Shown here: positions 1-12,248 of the stretch, one piece after another
Numbering within the stretch: position 1 is the first letter of the stretch
Layout: the number at the start of each line of letters is the position of its first letter
NCBI GenBank assembly: GCA_015501055.1
Contig: JADNYV010000024.1
Coordinates: 124,001 to 188,000, forward strand
Direction: 5' to 3'
DNA from: Mucidula mucida
Taxonomy: Eukaryota; Basidiomycota; Agaricomycetes; Agaricales; Physalacriaceae
DNA: 64,000 nucleotides
Translations under genes and position numbers: made by a program
Notes under the pieces: generated by a model
The model's input: the letters and a program-made list of their open reading frames with translations, nothing else
Database searches by the model: none
What the model was told of the DNA's origin: nothing

Positions 1-2643
1 AGAGTCGAGCCGTGCAAGGGTCTCAAAAATAGCATCGGCGTACTTAGGCATCGTCTTGGGTGTCCGCATCATGACCATCCACATCCGTAGCACCAGAATC
101 ACTCGGCCGATGTCCCCACTCTTGATCGCATAGACGAGAACACTGTACCAGAGCATGTCACGGTTTTGAAGGATAGCATTCTCGAAAATAGTATCTCTCT
201 CCTCCTCTGCTTTCTCGTGAACTTCGTCGTAGGCAGCTGTGGTGAAGAGCTGATCAAAGGCTTTCTGGGCTACATCGTCAAACTCCTCCATTGTGGCATC
301 CTCGGCCCAGGCGTCGAGATCCTCCTGTTCACAAAAGATTCGAAATGCATCCTTGATATGCCCTGCGAGAGAGATCTCCAACAGCTCGTGTGATGGCTTC
401 CACCGCGTGGATTTCTGCTTCTTCCATCCCGCGGTCATATTTTTGCGCTTGAGTAACCGATTGTTCTCCCACCACAAGCCCGATGCAGCACCGGTCTTAT
501 TCCAATGCTCGTTGACCACCATACGGCAACCAGCCATCTTTGCATGAAAGAGTCCAAAGCGTCGTATGACCATCTTCAATCCTTCAATTTCGCCCGGCGA
601 ATTTCGTCGTGCCGATTCAATCTGAGACAGGTCAGTCAATGCGCGCGGGATACAAAGACAACGGACCTTGTCAATGAGTGATGCCGTTAGAAGATCTCCA
701 TCCGCAAAGATAAGTCCATGAGCGCGAATCTCCTCGTTCGTCACGCCTAGCTGCTTGAGGATCGTAAGGTAGACGCGAATGGTACCGTCAATACTAGACT
801 CGTCCTCGTGCATTGCTGGAAGCGGATATTGCTCTGTCTTGTGAAGAGCTATCTTGATAACCTCGGGACACTCGCGAAAGCTCTTCTTCAGATGACCTAG
901 ACCGGCGATAACATCAAGCGCAATCTTCTTCAACTGCCAAAGACTGCATTCCTCCAACTTGACTGCGTCCTCCGGTGAGATCATGGCCTGCTCGGGTGTC
1001 CAGCTCTCTAACGATTTGGTTGAGGTGCGGGGTGGTTTTATATCGAGAGGAAGCGTGCCATGGGGAACGGTACCACCAGTGAAGGGATCGTGTAATGGAA
1101 TGAGGGTTGCCGTTGTGCCGTTGTCGAAATGATTAGCTGAGTTAAAGCGTTGGGCCTCAACGTTGAACGCAATGTTGAGGTTATCCCAAACAATAGAGCA
1201 CATGCACGACTTGATGACTTCTTTGAATTTGCGGATTCCTTCCAACGAAAGTGTCTCGACGTGGTCAAGAATCGCGCCGTATGAGGTGGAAAGACCCGCG
1301 TGCGATAGGACTTCAATTTGACGTTTGGCGGCTCCCGAACCGAGTAGGAAGAGACCGATAACGGTCTGAAAATTATTCGAGCGTTGGGAACGTAAAACAG
1401 CTAGCATTGCGCAGATGGTGGCGAAGACCTAAGATGCGGAGAAGAATGCGGGGTAAATTGATGGGATCAATATGGCTTTAAACTGAACTCTCACCAGTCC
1501 TTTCTCGCGTCGCGTTTGGTTCTTCTTCTTTCCTGTCTCCTTTGGATCCGTCACAGGCTCCGCGTCTGCTCCAGTGACCGTAGTCAGAATCTCCCAAAGA
1601 CTGGGTGCGAGCGTAGGCAAAAGGCCGGCCAGCTTCTCCACGGAAAACGTCGACAATAGCTCAGTGACCGAAGTCTTTGAATCGCGCGCAAGATGTGCTT
1701 GGATCGCCTTTCCTTCCTCTGCAAGGGTTTTCGACAGCTTCTCCGAAATAAACTCGTTCATACACCCTGGTGACCGCTCATCCATTTTCCTCGCCAAGTC
1801 GTCTCCGTGGTCACGGAAGAATCGCGTGAGGTTAGCAGCTACCTGCGGGTCGCCTTTACGCATGAGGAGGGAATCGACAAAATGGGTCATGCTCTTGAAT
1901 CCAAAACCGCCGCTCTCAGCGGGCACCGTGAGCAGCTTGAAGACATGGTGAGCAGTGTCGCGGTCTTTGGCATCTTGAACTTCCTTTTGTGTGGCCGCTT
2001 CTGCTTGCACTGCTTGCCATTTCTCTGCCACCATATGCGCTCCACCAGCGGCTTGTTGCCGCGCCTCGTCGTCAGGCCAGAGTGCCATTGGCTGAATACT
2101 CTGTTGGCCGACTGGATTCCGTTGTCGTCCACCAGTGCGCGCGCTTCCGCGTGGCCGACCACGACGCTTCTTCTTTGGGGAGTCTAGGATGCTCCGCCCT
2201 GAGGCGGGGAGACCAGGAGAGTGTCGTTGATTTGGCGGAGTGATGGTGCCCGGATCGAGAGGCTCAATGGGAATGGGCGTCGTTTCACGAGAATTGGCAC
2301 TCCAGAATTTTGGAGATGCAGGAGCACTACTGCTTGGCTCAACGATTGGCTCCAGATCCTCGTCGTTATCGTTCTCGGGCTGTTGCTGCTGCAGAGCAGG
2401 CTGACCCCGTGTACTGGCGCGTGTACGCCCGCCCGTTCCACGAAATCGCTTGACATATGTTTGAGGAGTGTATGCTGGGTCTTCGCTTCGCGCTCGTTTG
2501 AATCCCCCGACCATGTTGCGAAGGTTGAGAAGGGATAGGAGGATGGGGGTCTTACTTACAATGATTGGCTTGTCTGCTGACGAATTTTGCGAATTTAAAA
2601 AATCTAAAAACATGCCTGTCCTTGTATTTGCATTCTCCAACAT
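1..2643 (-). CDS. DUF6589-type protein with basic AT-hook-like N-terminus (partial, runs off left edge)
   Basis: Reads on the minus strand from 2643 (or from a better-looking Met at 2514, start MVGGFKRARS) to the window edge, with one in-phase GT-AG intron at 1429-1494. The first exon encodes a low-complexity, Pro/Ser/Gln-rich region with a basic stretch KKKRRGRPRGSARTGGR near residue 160, which resembles an AT-hook or nuclear localisation signal. The second exon carries the features I associate with DUF6589 proteins of Agaricomycetes: a helical lead-in (RSQRSNNFQTVIGLFLLGSG), the motif WDNLNIAFNVEAQRFNS, a TATLIPLHDP segment, and near the edge SGDIGRVILVLRMW followed by KYAD. DUF6589 has no established function that I know of; its expansion in mushrooms suggests mobile-element ancestry, which is inference. 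The C-terminus is missing from the window. Family assignment is fairly secure from motif order; the start codon is not. Confidence 0.7.
1429..1494 (-). other. intron of the DUF6589-type gene
   Basis: GT donor at 1494 and AG acceptor at 1429 on the minus strand, phase 0, 66 nt. Removing it joins the N-terminal low-complexity exon to the DUF6589 exon in frame. Reading through it would end the protein at about residue 404. Confidence 0.65.
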
Positions 2644-2934
2644 TATAGTGACTCAGAATAATTATTGCGGATGGTTCTTACTTTGACATTTCAGAAATTT
2701 GGTGAAGTGCTATTAAATCGTGGGAAAAAATCCGACCCCGCCAAAAGTGGCCGAATTGTTCCAGACGCTCCGCCGGGTACTTGATCGACTGTCATCGAGT
2801 ATCTTACTGGCGGGCGTCTGGCCTCGAGACTAGGTCTTCCTCACCTATCGCACAACAGTTTCCGAATTCGACGATTTTGCAACTCAAATGTTAGTATTTC
2901 TCTTAGATCATTATTTATGCAGCTGACTTGTTAA

Positions 2935-3420
2935 TTACAGCAATATAAGGCGATTCCTACCGGGCTTCTGCTTGTCTATGACTCTCTTGAGCCACGCCTC
3001 ACGATGTCCACGAAAAGGCTAGCCTCATTCTTTTTCGAGTCACGGGAGCTCATGGCTGACTTCGCTACTTCACAGACTACAATGGTAGATCTATGCGTTC
3101 ACCGCACCTTCCGCGCCATGCCTTTCGCGCACGGCCAACGATACGGTCCCAGATATGGTTCGTCGTTTCCTGTTTGCGTCCCGGGTTCGGTACTCAGCCC
3201 AGCTGGTGTAGATGACCCGCGCCAAGTACCTGAAGTCATCCCCGTGTATTCCGCGATGGGTATCAATACGTACGTTACTTCGAGAATGCCCTTTACGCGG
3301 TATGTCCAGCATGACAGATCGCGCAGTGGGCTGAGGTTGACATACTCATCCATCGTCACTTCACGGAAGGTTGTCCTTGCACAAGGCTTTGCGAGGCTGT
3401 TGTCAATCAGACGAGTGTAA
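2935..3420 (+). pseudogene. decayed partial copy of the neighbouring beta-lactamase-like gene
   Basis: This stretch aligns piecewise with exons 2-3 of the gene at 4391-6495. The sequence after an intron-like acceptor (cagcaatataaggcgattc) matches the start of exon 2; further on it matches the coding for GIATSQSTMVDLFSHRTG, FARYV and KEHVLAQGFGR. Middle segments are missing or scrambled, and there is no exon 1, no SxxK motif and no C-terminal half. An open frame survives from 3004 to 3420, but it changes register relative to the paralogue and is not a credible protein. The likely origin is tandem duplication followed by decay. Confidence 0.7.
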
Positions 3421-4345
3421 TGCAGATTTACAAATGCTTAATTGCAGGATACCTTGAAGTGCTTCTCTGGTCACATAAGTATGTGGGTACAAGCCGGGCC
3501 GGTGCCGGACGTTCTTTCAAAGCACCATGGCTTGATTATTTAACCTCTTCTCTTGCTCGTTCGTCCTCCGTTACTATAGCTGGGCACACCGATCTCAAGA
3601 GTAACTTGAACTTGAGCGTAGGACAACGGAAGATGGCCACCTCAGCCATATCACTGGAAAGGCGCGTCTTGTACGGAGGTGCGGTGTGGATGGTGCGGCG
3701 CGTACATGCATGATGCTTAACAGCTGCGGCTGCAAGGACTCTGTCACTCTCTCGCACTCTCGGTGTTAGCGTGATTTGATTTGACACACAATCTCTGAAC
3801 GCGTGGGACGGGCATTACCTTCAAAGTAAGACGGTACGCTTTTTTCGAATCTTCTCAACCCTAGTCTCATGAACTCTTTGATACTTTCTGGCTGGCGATT
3901 GCGATATTTACAATGCATCGGCGAAGAAACTACGCCGTGAGATTTTCCTCAATAGTGGTTGAGGATTTGGTTTCGGATTTCAATCAAAGCACGCTGTTCC
4001 AGGTACTGAAACACAGGTATGCGCTCCTGCTGTCAGATTATGCCATCAAAGATGTATGCTGTACTTCATTCTATTCGTATCCGCAGTCTTCCAAATCTAC
4101 GAACAGAACGCTATATGAACCGCCTCTCTACTAGCAGAGCAACTCCTTCACCTCAAATCCCTCGCTGAACTTCTGGAGACTTGCTATTTTTTTAAGCGGA
4201 AAACGTTGGCGCATACAAGGGTTAGCGATCCTCAATCTCATATCGGCAGCGACTAAGCTCTTTTCAGTGTGTCGCGTAGACTGCGCAGTTTGCTACATTG
4301 ATTATGTCACGAACAGGCTGACGCGCATCTCATGTTCCGCTAACC
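3421..4345. other. intergenic, no gene recognised
   Basis: Lies between the beta-lactamase relic and the intact paralogue. It has only short overlapping open frames without domain similarity or plausible splice structure. Confidence 0.5.
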
Positions 4346-4354
4346 TATATTAAA
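4346..4354 (+). promoter_or_regulatory. TATA-like element of the beta-lactamase-like gene
   Basis: TATATTAAA lies about 40 bp upstream of the start codon at 4391, a usual spacing for a fungal core promoter with a short leader. It is a weak pattern without independent support. Confidence 0.3.
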
Positions 4355-4390
4355 TGCTCAAGTTGAAGCCAGGATTGCCATCCTCCTTCA

Positions 4391-6495
4391 ATGCTTCTCA
4401 TCGTCATATTTTCCTCTTTGCTTGCAGGCTTTGCCCTCGCATTACCTTCAGCTCAGAAGCGTGACAATGGCTCGCTCCTCGCATCCGAGATTGACGACTT
4501 TATCCTATCTGTTCTCACTGAATGGGGCTCTCCTGGAGGCGTTGCAGTTGCGGCTGTGAAGATGAACGAGGATAGCAGTTGGTCCGTCGACACCAAAGGT
4601 TACGGGAAGGCGAGGTCGGACGGCTCGCTCGTCGATTCTGAGACTATGTTTGCCATTGGTTCTAACTCGAAGGTAATCCTCGTTTTCGTCTCGCCGCCCG
4701 ATGAGCTAAGCGGACCGTCTTGTTTTATAGCAATTCACTGCAATCTCTACCGGTCTTCTACTCTCCAATGAATCGCTAGAGCCTCGGCTCACAAAATCCA
4801 CAAAACTAACGTCGATCTTCCCCGAATCGTGGGAGCTCATGGATGGCATTGCTACCTCGCAGAGTACGATGGTTGATTTGTTTAGTCACCGTACAGGTCT
4901 ACCTCGTCATGACTTTTCGTACTCTCTGAATGATTCATTCGAGGATTTGGTTGGCCGTTTACTTTTGGGACGCGCCAAGTATTGAATGTCAATGTTCTAG
5001 ATGAGTCGCACGAAATACCTCAAGCCGTCGCTCGAATTCCGGGATTCGTTCCAATACAATAACATCATGTACGCGATTATGTCGTACCTGCCGACTACCC
5101 TTCTCCCATCAAAAATTCCCTTCGCGCGATATGTCAAGGAAAACGTATTCGAACCACTTGGCTTGAGCGCGACATACTCTCCCGATGTGGCTTCAAAGGA
5201 GCATGTCCTTGCTCAAGGCTTCGGGAGGGAAGGAGTCAATCTGACCGAAAATTTGTTTGGCACTGGCACTCCAAGAGCTATGGAATACTGGGCCCAGGGC
5301 GTGACCGAGGATGGCAATGGTTCGTATTCTTCTTCTGTTTTATCCATTGAGCTGATAACACGACTGATAGTGATGTCTGGTCCGGGTGGCATTATCATGA
5401 ATGCGCGAGATGCTGCCGTTTGGCTCCAGACACTACTTCTTGGCGGCGCTAATCCTGCCACTGGAGAACAGGTCGTGCCAGCTGAAGTGATCGCAGACAT
5501 TTCGACTGGTATCTCTGTCGCGTCCCCGACAAAGTCAGTATTTATGCTGCTATCATCATTTGTTGCTAAGAATGTACACAGTGAACCCGCTGTTTACGGA
5601 GCTGGTCAACAAATAGGCACTTACAGAGGACATGGTGCGTGTCAATGTCTGTAGGGATGCAGCGCCAGTTGATGGACTATTGCTAGCTTTTGTTGGTCAT
5701 GACGGCGGTGTGCCTGGTTTCTACTCCGTCATGGCTCGCATTCCATCCTCCAATTTGGGTGTTGCGGTCTTTACTAACGACGGCACATATGGCCTTTACT
5801 TTATGTATGTTATCATGTACCGCATTTTGGACGAGCTTTTAGGCTTGAACGTCTCCGATACGGACAGTCTGTAAGTGCTGCGTGCTTCGCTTCAAGAATT
5901 TACTGAAAAGCACTCGTAGTTTCAAACAGACCGTTGCCGCCAGCTATGAAGCGTCGCTTGCTGTAGTTCCTTCCCCGAGCAACGCGTCGGCTCCCAGCGT
6001 AGCTTACGCTGACCTCGCCGGAACCTACGCAAACGGAGGTTACGGAGATATCGACTTCTGCTATGTCTCTGACTCTTCGTCTTGTCAAAGCATTCTCAGT
6101 ATACTGTCACCTGATGCTGTTGGCGAATTCTCAACCCTCATTGCTCAATGGAATAAACTCTGGGCTTCTCATATCCGCCTGGAACACTTTGACGGAGACA
6201 TTTGGAACGCCACCTTGTTGGACAGTCGCGTAAGTGACCGCCACTGTGCATGGTTTTCTCTGATGGACTGATTTTTGCGCGATAGCCTGTTTTGGACACG
6301 GCTGGACAACGAACGGGTGATTATTGGAGTATTCAAGCAGGAGGATTCACAGCGCAGTTCGCGTTTGACGAGGCTGGTGGTATTGCGGGTTTCGGGATCT
6401 TTGGCGACTTTTGGGGTGCCGGATGGTTGGCTACAGAGTCTACGGGTCAGACTGTTCAGACAGCGAGCGAAGTTTGGTTCGACAAGAGTGCGTAA
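4391..6495 (+). CDS. secreted beta-lactamase/transpeptidase-like serine hydrolase (class C fold)
   Basis: Eight exons by splice signals: 4391-4672, 4731-4949, 5001-5319, 5371-5533, 5582-5634, 5687-5870, 5920-6229 and 6286-6495, giving about 579 residues in a continuous frame. The N-terminus is a signal peptide (MLLIVIFSSLLAGFALALPS) followed by a KR site that a Kex2-type protease could cut. Class C motifs are present: SNSK at residues 91-94 (nucleophile Ser and Lys, split from the rest by intron 1), YNN as the YxN motif in exon 3, and HDGG as the HxG-type motif in exon 6. The family comprises serine esterases and peptidases; in fungi the substrate is usually unknown, so antibiotic resistance should not be inferred. 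The weakest junction is intron 2 (4950-5000), which has a GTTGGC donor. A decayed paralogue lies about 1 kb upstream. Confidence 0.8.
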
Positions 6496-7010
6496 CTTGG
6501 GCCATAGACGTTTTCCGCGGCTTCCTTAGGATTGGTGTTCGCATGCCATTAGGAATTATTATGGACGCTACAGTATTCGATCCCTCAGATCCTCCAGTAT
6601 GTGTATCAATTTGAACCGTCGATGTTCCTGTATGAAGCCAATCTTGATTCTTCTCTGGCCCCATCATGCATCAAGGCCCTCTCGTTGCCAATGGTTTAAA
6701 AGCTCAACCAGGCCGTGTCTTTCCTGAGTAGAGTAGAGTAATGAGGCTCTAGAATCTGTCAAATGTTCAGCTTGTTTTATGTCCTATACTCACCGAGGCA
6801 GACGCTAAACGAGTACATCAAGACCGTCCGAAAATCAACATTCCCACTAGAATCGTAACGGGCACGGCTGCTCAAGTTCGAAATCTTTTGTTGATGGGCA
6901 GCTAACCGAGACGAATACAAAGATGTATGCAATGAAGAAGTTTGTTGTCTACGGAGATTGTTTTCGGGAAGAAATCCAAGGAGTACTGGCGGCCACGACT
7001 ATCCTGCTCT
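6496..7010. other. duplicated 3-prime flank of oxygenase copy A
   Basis: From about 6760 this non-coding DNA is closely similar to 11925-12248 downstream of oxygenase copy C. The gene duplication therefore carried flanking sequence with it. No gene of its own is visible. Confidence 0.55.
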
Positions 7011-8373
7011 TCAGTTTCCACCGCCTTGTGTGTCGGCCTTTCCGGTATCACGACGAAAGTCAATGATCAGACACACAACGCCATACACACAAGCGATGGA
7101 GTGTTGGTTGCCGTAGATTATGAAGTCTGATTCAACTCCGTTGTTCGTCGGGCGACGGACAACCCAAAGAACCCCAGCATCAGCAACAGCAACCTCCTCA
7201 GGTTCGTCGTCATATTGGTCGCGCCGTCCAAACGCCTCGTCAAGGAAGACATCGGCATCGGAATATTCGTCCTCACCATCATCTGCGATGGGCGTCGTGC
7301 TCCTGTATGTACCTTCGTTGGTGTAATGAACATTGAGCTGAACTTTGAGGCCAAGTTCACGACATGCGCTATAAATAAGAGCGTCGCTGCCTTTCAAGTA
7401 GGGCAACAGTTCGGAAACCTTGTGACCTAGGGGCGTCTTATATCGTAATGGGTAGGAATGCGACAGCGTGAAGCCAAGAAGGCCACCATTAGGAAGGAAG
7501 GTAGTATCGGCTATCAACTGTTGAAAGCCGTCCTTGATTGTATGATCCTTGCCCTGTGAGGTGAAGACGGGGGCTACGACACTGTCCAGGTCTTCGAAAT
7601 ACAAGTTATACGTCAAGGTGACGCGCGATCCGGATACGACAGGCATTACTTCGTGTTCGACATCGCTATAGAAGGCGACGTATGCGACCTTGGGAGCTTC
7701 AGACGTGACGGAAGCAAGCAATTGAGCGGCGTCGAATGTCCATTCAAGGCCTTCATCGCGGAGGATCAAGGTTCCTCCTTCGTGGGGTGTAGGGAAAACA
7801 ATGACAAGTGAGCCGAACATGTTTTCGGCACGAGGAGTGTCCTGATGAGGTTTGAAGAAACCACCTTTATCTTGCAGTCAAACGTGTTACTAGTCGGAAG
7901 ACTTCGAATGAATCAAAACGACTAACCATATACGTTCAGCTTGTATCGCTCTGCGCGCACGGCACGCTTGATCGATACTTCCATGTCTACAAGATCTTGA
8001 GAGATCTTGTTCAAAATGGGTGTACTCGCCAACTCAAAGACGGTGCTGAATTGTGAGACGTCGAGTTTATGGGCTTTACGATAGGCGTCGTCTAAAACCG
8101 TTTCTGTTCCGCGACCAAACGGCGCCGCATCACAAGAAGAGATGAGATGCGACAACTCATCATCCGTGGCTCAGGCTAGGTTGAGATAGCTGCCGGTACA
8201 AGTCAGTGGCGAGCAGCATGGGATCAGGAACATGCTCACGAAAGGGACTTGTTGTCATTTGAACGGGTACGGTAGTACAGACCGCATTGCTCTGCGTCGA
8301 CGTCACAGATACCACTGGTGTATGACTCTTTGGTCAGAGCGGAGCAGATTTGCGCGAAGGCTGGGTGAGACAT
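7011..8373 (-). CDS. 2OG-Fe(II) oxygenase (prolyl 4-hydroxylase-like), tandem copy A; in-frame stop
   Basis: Minus-strand gene starting with MSHPAFAQ at 8373, with short introns (donor ending the first exon at KSLS; second intron after the LNVYG exon). The catalytic exon starts DKGGFFKPHQD and contains the HxD iron ligands (HQD), then FGSLVIVFPTPHEGG, the distal His in VEHEV and a basic residue in SRVTLTYNLYF that could bind 2-oxoglutarate. This order is characteristic of the small cytosolic Fe/2OG dioxygenases common in Agaricomycetes; the substrate is unknown. Compared with copies B and C, codon TCA/ACA in the LNLA(S/T)AT segment has become TGA at 8171-8173, which would truncate the protein before the catalytic core. 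Copies A and C are near-identical in many stretches, including flanks. Confidence 0.7.
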
Positions 8374-8700
8374 GATGGTGAGCGATCCCGTTCAGAGGAA
8401 AGGGCCCTTTGTATCCTAAGATGAAGCTCAGCCCCGCCTCCGAAAACTTGACACGCTCAAAAAGATTCCAGGTAGGGAATCATCGATTTCCCACACAAGG
8501 TGGACCCACATTACGTGGATGAAGCGCGTCCTTTTGGGTATTTATGAATAGGACTGTCTCGGAGGAATGAGCGGATATCTAAGCGCTGGTTAATGAGAGA
8601 ACTCACTCTGTCCAGTGTCAAAAAAGAATGACTCGCATAATGATAGTTCAAGTCCAAGCGGGAAATTCCGATGTTTCGGCCGGTTCTTGGAGGAGGAATA

Positions 8701-9224
8701 AGCTGTTTGGGAACCCCGGTTCGTCACGTTTGTGACACGAACCCTCACGTTTTATGTGGCGTAATTGAGCATTTTCCAATCAAAATCAAGCACCCGAGTG
8801 CCAGAAACAATATCCGCTAATCAACAAGTAAAAATTCAGAACCGGAATTTGTGTGAACAGGGTCCCGGGCCGTTGCCGCACACACAGATGAAGAGTCAGT
8901 ACCCTAGTATGCACAACAGCTAGGCTGTATCCTACTAGCTGCATATTTCCAGGCTGTTGTATGGTACAAATGACTGCCCGGAGCGAACCACATTGGACAT
9001 GGATCAGTCTCCATGGCTGTAAGCCAGTTGGGTGCACTTAGGTAGGAAAAGGCAGTCTTTAGACTTCATACAGTTGTTAGTAAACAATGCCATAGTCTAC
9101 AAGTGTTTGAAGATGTACACTGTGGCCGTAAGGCGCCTGAACTTCATCTACGCCACTGAGATGGACCATCGGCCCGTAAGGGTACCAGGTCACAAACGTG
9201 ACGAACCGGGGTTCCCAAACAACT
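8701..9224. mobile_element. MITE-like TIR element (about 524 bp) between oxygenase copies A and B
   Basis: 36-bp terminal inverted repeats with one mismatch: 8701-8736 starts agctgtttgggaaccccggt, and 9189-9224 is its reverse complement. TA dinucleotides flank both ends (8699-8700 and 9225-9226), compatible with a Tc1/mariner-type TA duplication. The interior has no transposase. Weaker inverted similarity (ggaataagc) continues outside both ends, so the true ends could lie slightly further out. The element sits in the upstream flank of copy A, at a place where the otherwise similar flank of copy C has no such insert. Confidence 0.65.
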
Positions 9225-9729
9225 TATAGCGGCTTATTCCGTTGGAGGACCTCCGATAATTGAAAAACCCACAGCTCAGTACTTGATAAGTGATGTATCA
9301 CGCGGAATCATCAAATTCCTAAAGTACCTCCTTTCAAATGCATCCTACTAGTTTACAACTCTTCATGTCGGACTCTACAATCAGCACGGTTCGACTCCTC
9401 ACTTTCCTCATTCTCTGAACAGTGATTTTCGTATACATCCAACTGCCAAGCGCGTTGCACGACTCTTCTGGGACAGAGTTTTAGGGAGTCGGATAGGACG
9501 CGCTACACCAATTAAGGTAAGAGGATACATTGGCGGGGATATTCCTGTTTACACCAACTGGAAGGAGATATACAACTTAACATTTGACGCGCTCTCTGCC
9601 ACCGACGCGGAGCCCGTTATCGATCACACCCCCAAAGGCGCCGACTATTCCTAGACACGCCGTCACTTTGTAATACTTACACGCAGTTGGTGAATTCGAG
9701 ATGAATTGGAGTACGACATGAGTACTAGA
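9225..9729. other. intergenic with remnant of the kinase-like gene tail
   Basis: Bases 9310-9430 match 14145-14235, the C-terminal coding end of the kinase-like gene. Read on the minus strand, both give a Glu-rich tail ending in CRV(R)H(E)EL-stop. The rest of the interval shows nothing. Confidence 0.5.
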
Positions 9730-11203
9730 CTACTGCTCGCCATCAGCCTTGACTTCTACCCCTTCTGAGTCGACATTTCCCCCCTGGGTTGACTTGCTCT
9801 CCTTCCCCGTCGATTCCTCCGCTTTTCGAGCAATCTTCTTCGACAGCTTCCGACGGCGGAAGTCAACGATCATACAAACAGTACCATATATATAAGTCGC
9901 CGAATGCTCGTTTCCGTAGTGCATGAATGTCGAACTCGCCATATTGTTGGTTGTTCCTCCCCTCACCCAAAGAACTCGAGCATTTGCCCCTTTCTTTCCA
10001 TCCTCCTTCTCTTCGGTGTCATAGTCACTGGGAGGAAAATCAATGTTGCCGTTCTCTCGAATGAACGTGTCATCGTCGGAATATTCGCCTTCGTAGTCAT
10101 CGCTAATGAATGACTTGCACAGATAGGTGGAGCCTGCATAATTGTCGGGCTCATAGTAGACTCTTAGCACGACCTTCAGGCCAAGTTTTCGACAAGCACC
10201 GTATAGAAGGGCGTCAGTGCCTTTCAAATAGCGCCACAGACCGGAAACCGGGTATCCCCCCGACACATCATCTTTCAAAGGGTAGGAATGTGATAGATTA
10301 AAGGCGAGGCGACCGCCTTTGGGAAGGAAAGCGGTGTCATCCAAGAGCTGTTGAAACCCGTCCTTGATCGTCTGATCCTTCCCTTGAGATGTAATGATGG
10401 GGGCCACGACGGTGGCCACATCATCGAAGTACAGATTGTAGGTCAGCGTGACACGCGCACCGGAAACGACGGGAGTGACTTCGTGCTCCAGATCACTGTA
10501 TAAAGCGACGTATGCGACCTTAGGAGCCTCGGCTGTGACGGAAGCGAGCAGTCGGGCAGCGTCAAATGTCCATTCAACGCCTCCTTCGCGAAGGATCAAT
10601 GATCCTCCTTCATGGGGAGTAGGGAAGACGATGACAAGAGAGCCGAACATGTTTTCGGCACGAGGAGTGTCCCGATGAGGTTTGAAGAAGCCACCTTTAT
10701 CTTCAATCAACCTCGTCAGTCGGCATCGCTCTACACGGAAATAAAAGAGGACTAACCGTAGATATTGAGCTTGTAGCGCTCTGCGCGCACAGCGCGCTTG
10801 AGCGACACCGTCATGTCTACAAGATCCTGAGAGATCTTGTTGAATATGGGAGTACCGGCCAAGTCGAAGACCGTGCTGAATTGAGACACGTCAAGCTTAT
10901 GCGCTTTACGATAGGTGTCGTCTAGAACCGTCTCGTTACCGCGACCAAATGGCGCCGCATCAGAGGAAGCGATGAGCCGCGAGAGCTCGTCTTCTGTAGC
11001 TGTAGCCAAGTTGAGATAGCTAACGAAGTGAATAAACGAGCAGCGACAAGTCAGACGCGAGGCTTACTGCGAAAGGGCGTCCTTGTCAGCAGTATGATCC
11101 CGATAGTACAGTCCACATTGCTCTGTCCTAATTCGCAGATACCACTGGTGTACGACTCTTTGTTCAAAGCAGAGCAGATTTTCTCGAACGCGGGATGAGA
11201 CAT
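9730..11203 (-). CDS. 2OG-Fe(II) oxygenase, tandem copy B (most divergent)
   Basis: Same three-exon design as copies A and C: MSHPAFEKICSAL start at 11203, a middle exon ending KLNIYG at about 10755, and a catalytic exon starting DKGGFFKPHRD. Iron ligands HRD and the distal His in LEHEV are present, as is SGARVTLTYNLYF. It has a longer Lys/Glu-rich C-terminus than the other two copies. The first exon changes frame near 11125-11136: relative to A and C one base is missing just before the conserved TEQCGLYYR segment. The gene is therefore either frameshifted or carries a sequence error there. The second intron follows GTTAGT...AAG. It lies head to tail with copies A and C; substrate unknown. 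Confidence 0.7.
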
Positions 11204-12248
11204 ATTGATCAGGTCGTTGAGGCGCCAGCTCGACGGAAAGCGTCTTTTATTTGTAGCAGAGAGAACTCCCCGCCTCCGAAAGCTTGACAAACCCACGGAG
11301 ATGTCAGACAACGAGTCATCGATTTCCCACAAGCTGGACCCACCTTACGTGAATAAAGGAAGGTCTGAAGGCGATACTTATTGGCGATTCGTCGATAAGG
11401 TTCTATCAAAGAGCGGAGATGAACAGCCCGCAGAGTACAGCGCTTGATGAGCACCGTTCTATCACTGGACTTTTCGTGAGTCATTGAAATAGATGATTGA
11501 TGTCGGTTGAAGGGAACTTGATGTACGTACTACGCCGCACTAAGTCTTGAATGACTCAGAAAAGTCAACTCGCTGTCTCGAAGCGACGACCGCCCCGCCA
11601 AGCTCTGACCATGTGTACATCACTAAATATAATGTCAGTGTTAAGAGTCACCAGAAGCTGGAGCGCCAGGCGTGTCCGACGTTCTGTAGTGCATGTCGAG
11701 TTCACACAACAAGCCGCCTGACACGTGGGAGATCCCAAACGGTCCAGCCCTGAGTACATCATAATGATATTGAACAACCGCGATGAAGGAGCGCGGCTCG
11801 ATATCAGCACTCGGTCGTCTCAAAATCGTCTACGGCGAGTTCATTTGCGCAAACCCTTTTGACGATGGCATTGAACTCGATGTTTTCGACAGTCTGCTGT
11901 GTCTGCTTTCACTGAATCGGACGTACTATCCTGTCAAATGTTCGGCTTGTTTCTACGTCTTACACTCGCCGAGGCAGACGTTTAATGAGTATATCAAGAT
12001 TCAAGACCGTCCGGAAACCGACATTTTCACTAGAACTGTAAGGGGAACGGCTGTCCATGTTCGAAATCGTTTGTCGATGGGCAGCTAACAGAGACGAATA
12101 TACAAATGAAAAGGCTAATTGTCTATGTAGAGAATATTTTCGACAGGTATACCAAGGAGCGCTGGCGGCCACGACTATTGTACTACTGCTCATCAGTTTC
12201 CACTGCCTTGCGAGTCGGTCTTTCCGGCATCACGACGAAAGTCAATAA
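11204..12248. other. intergenic, partly the duplicated 3-prime flank of copy C
   Basis: Bases 11925-12248 mirror 6760-7010. Bases 11204-11900 contain only short unsupported frames. Confidence 0.45.

Noticed and set aside
4391..6495. Antibiotic-resistance beta-lactamase
   Set aside because: Only the fold and SxxK/YxN/HxG motifs are shared. Fungal members are generally esterases or peptidases of unknown substrate.
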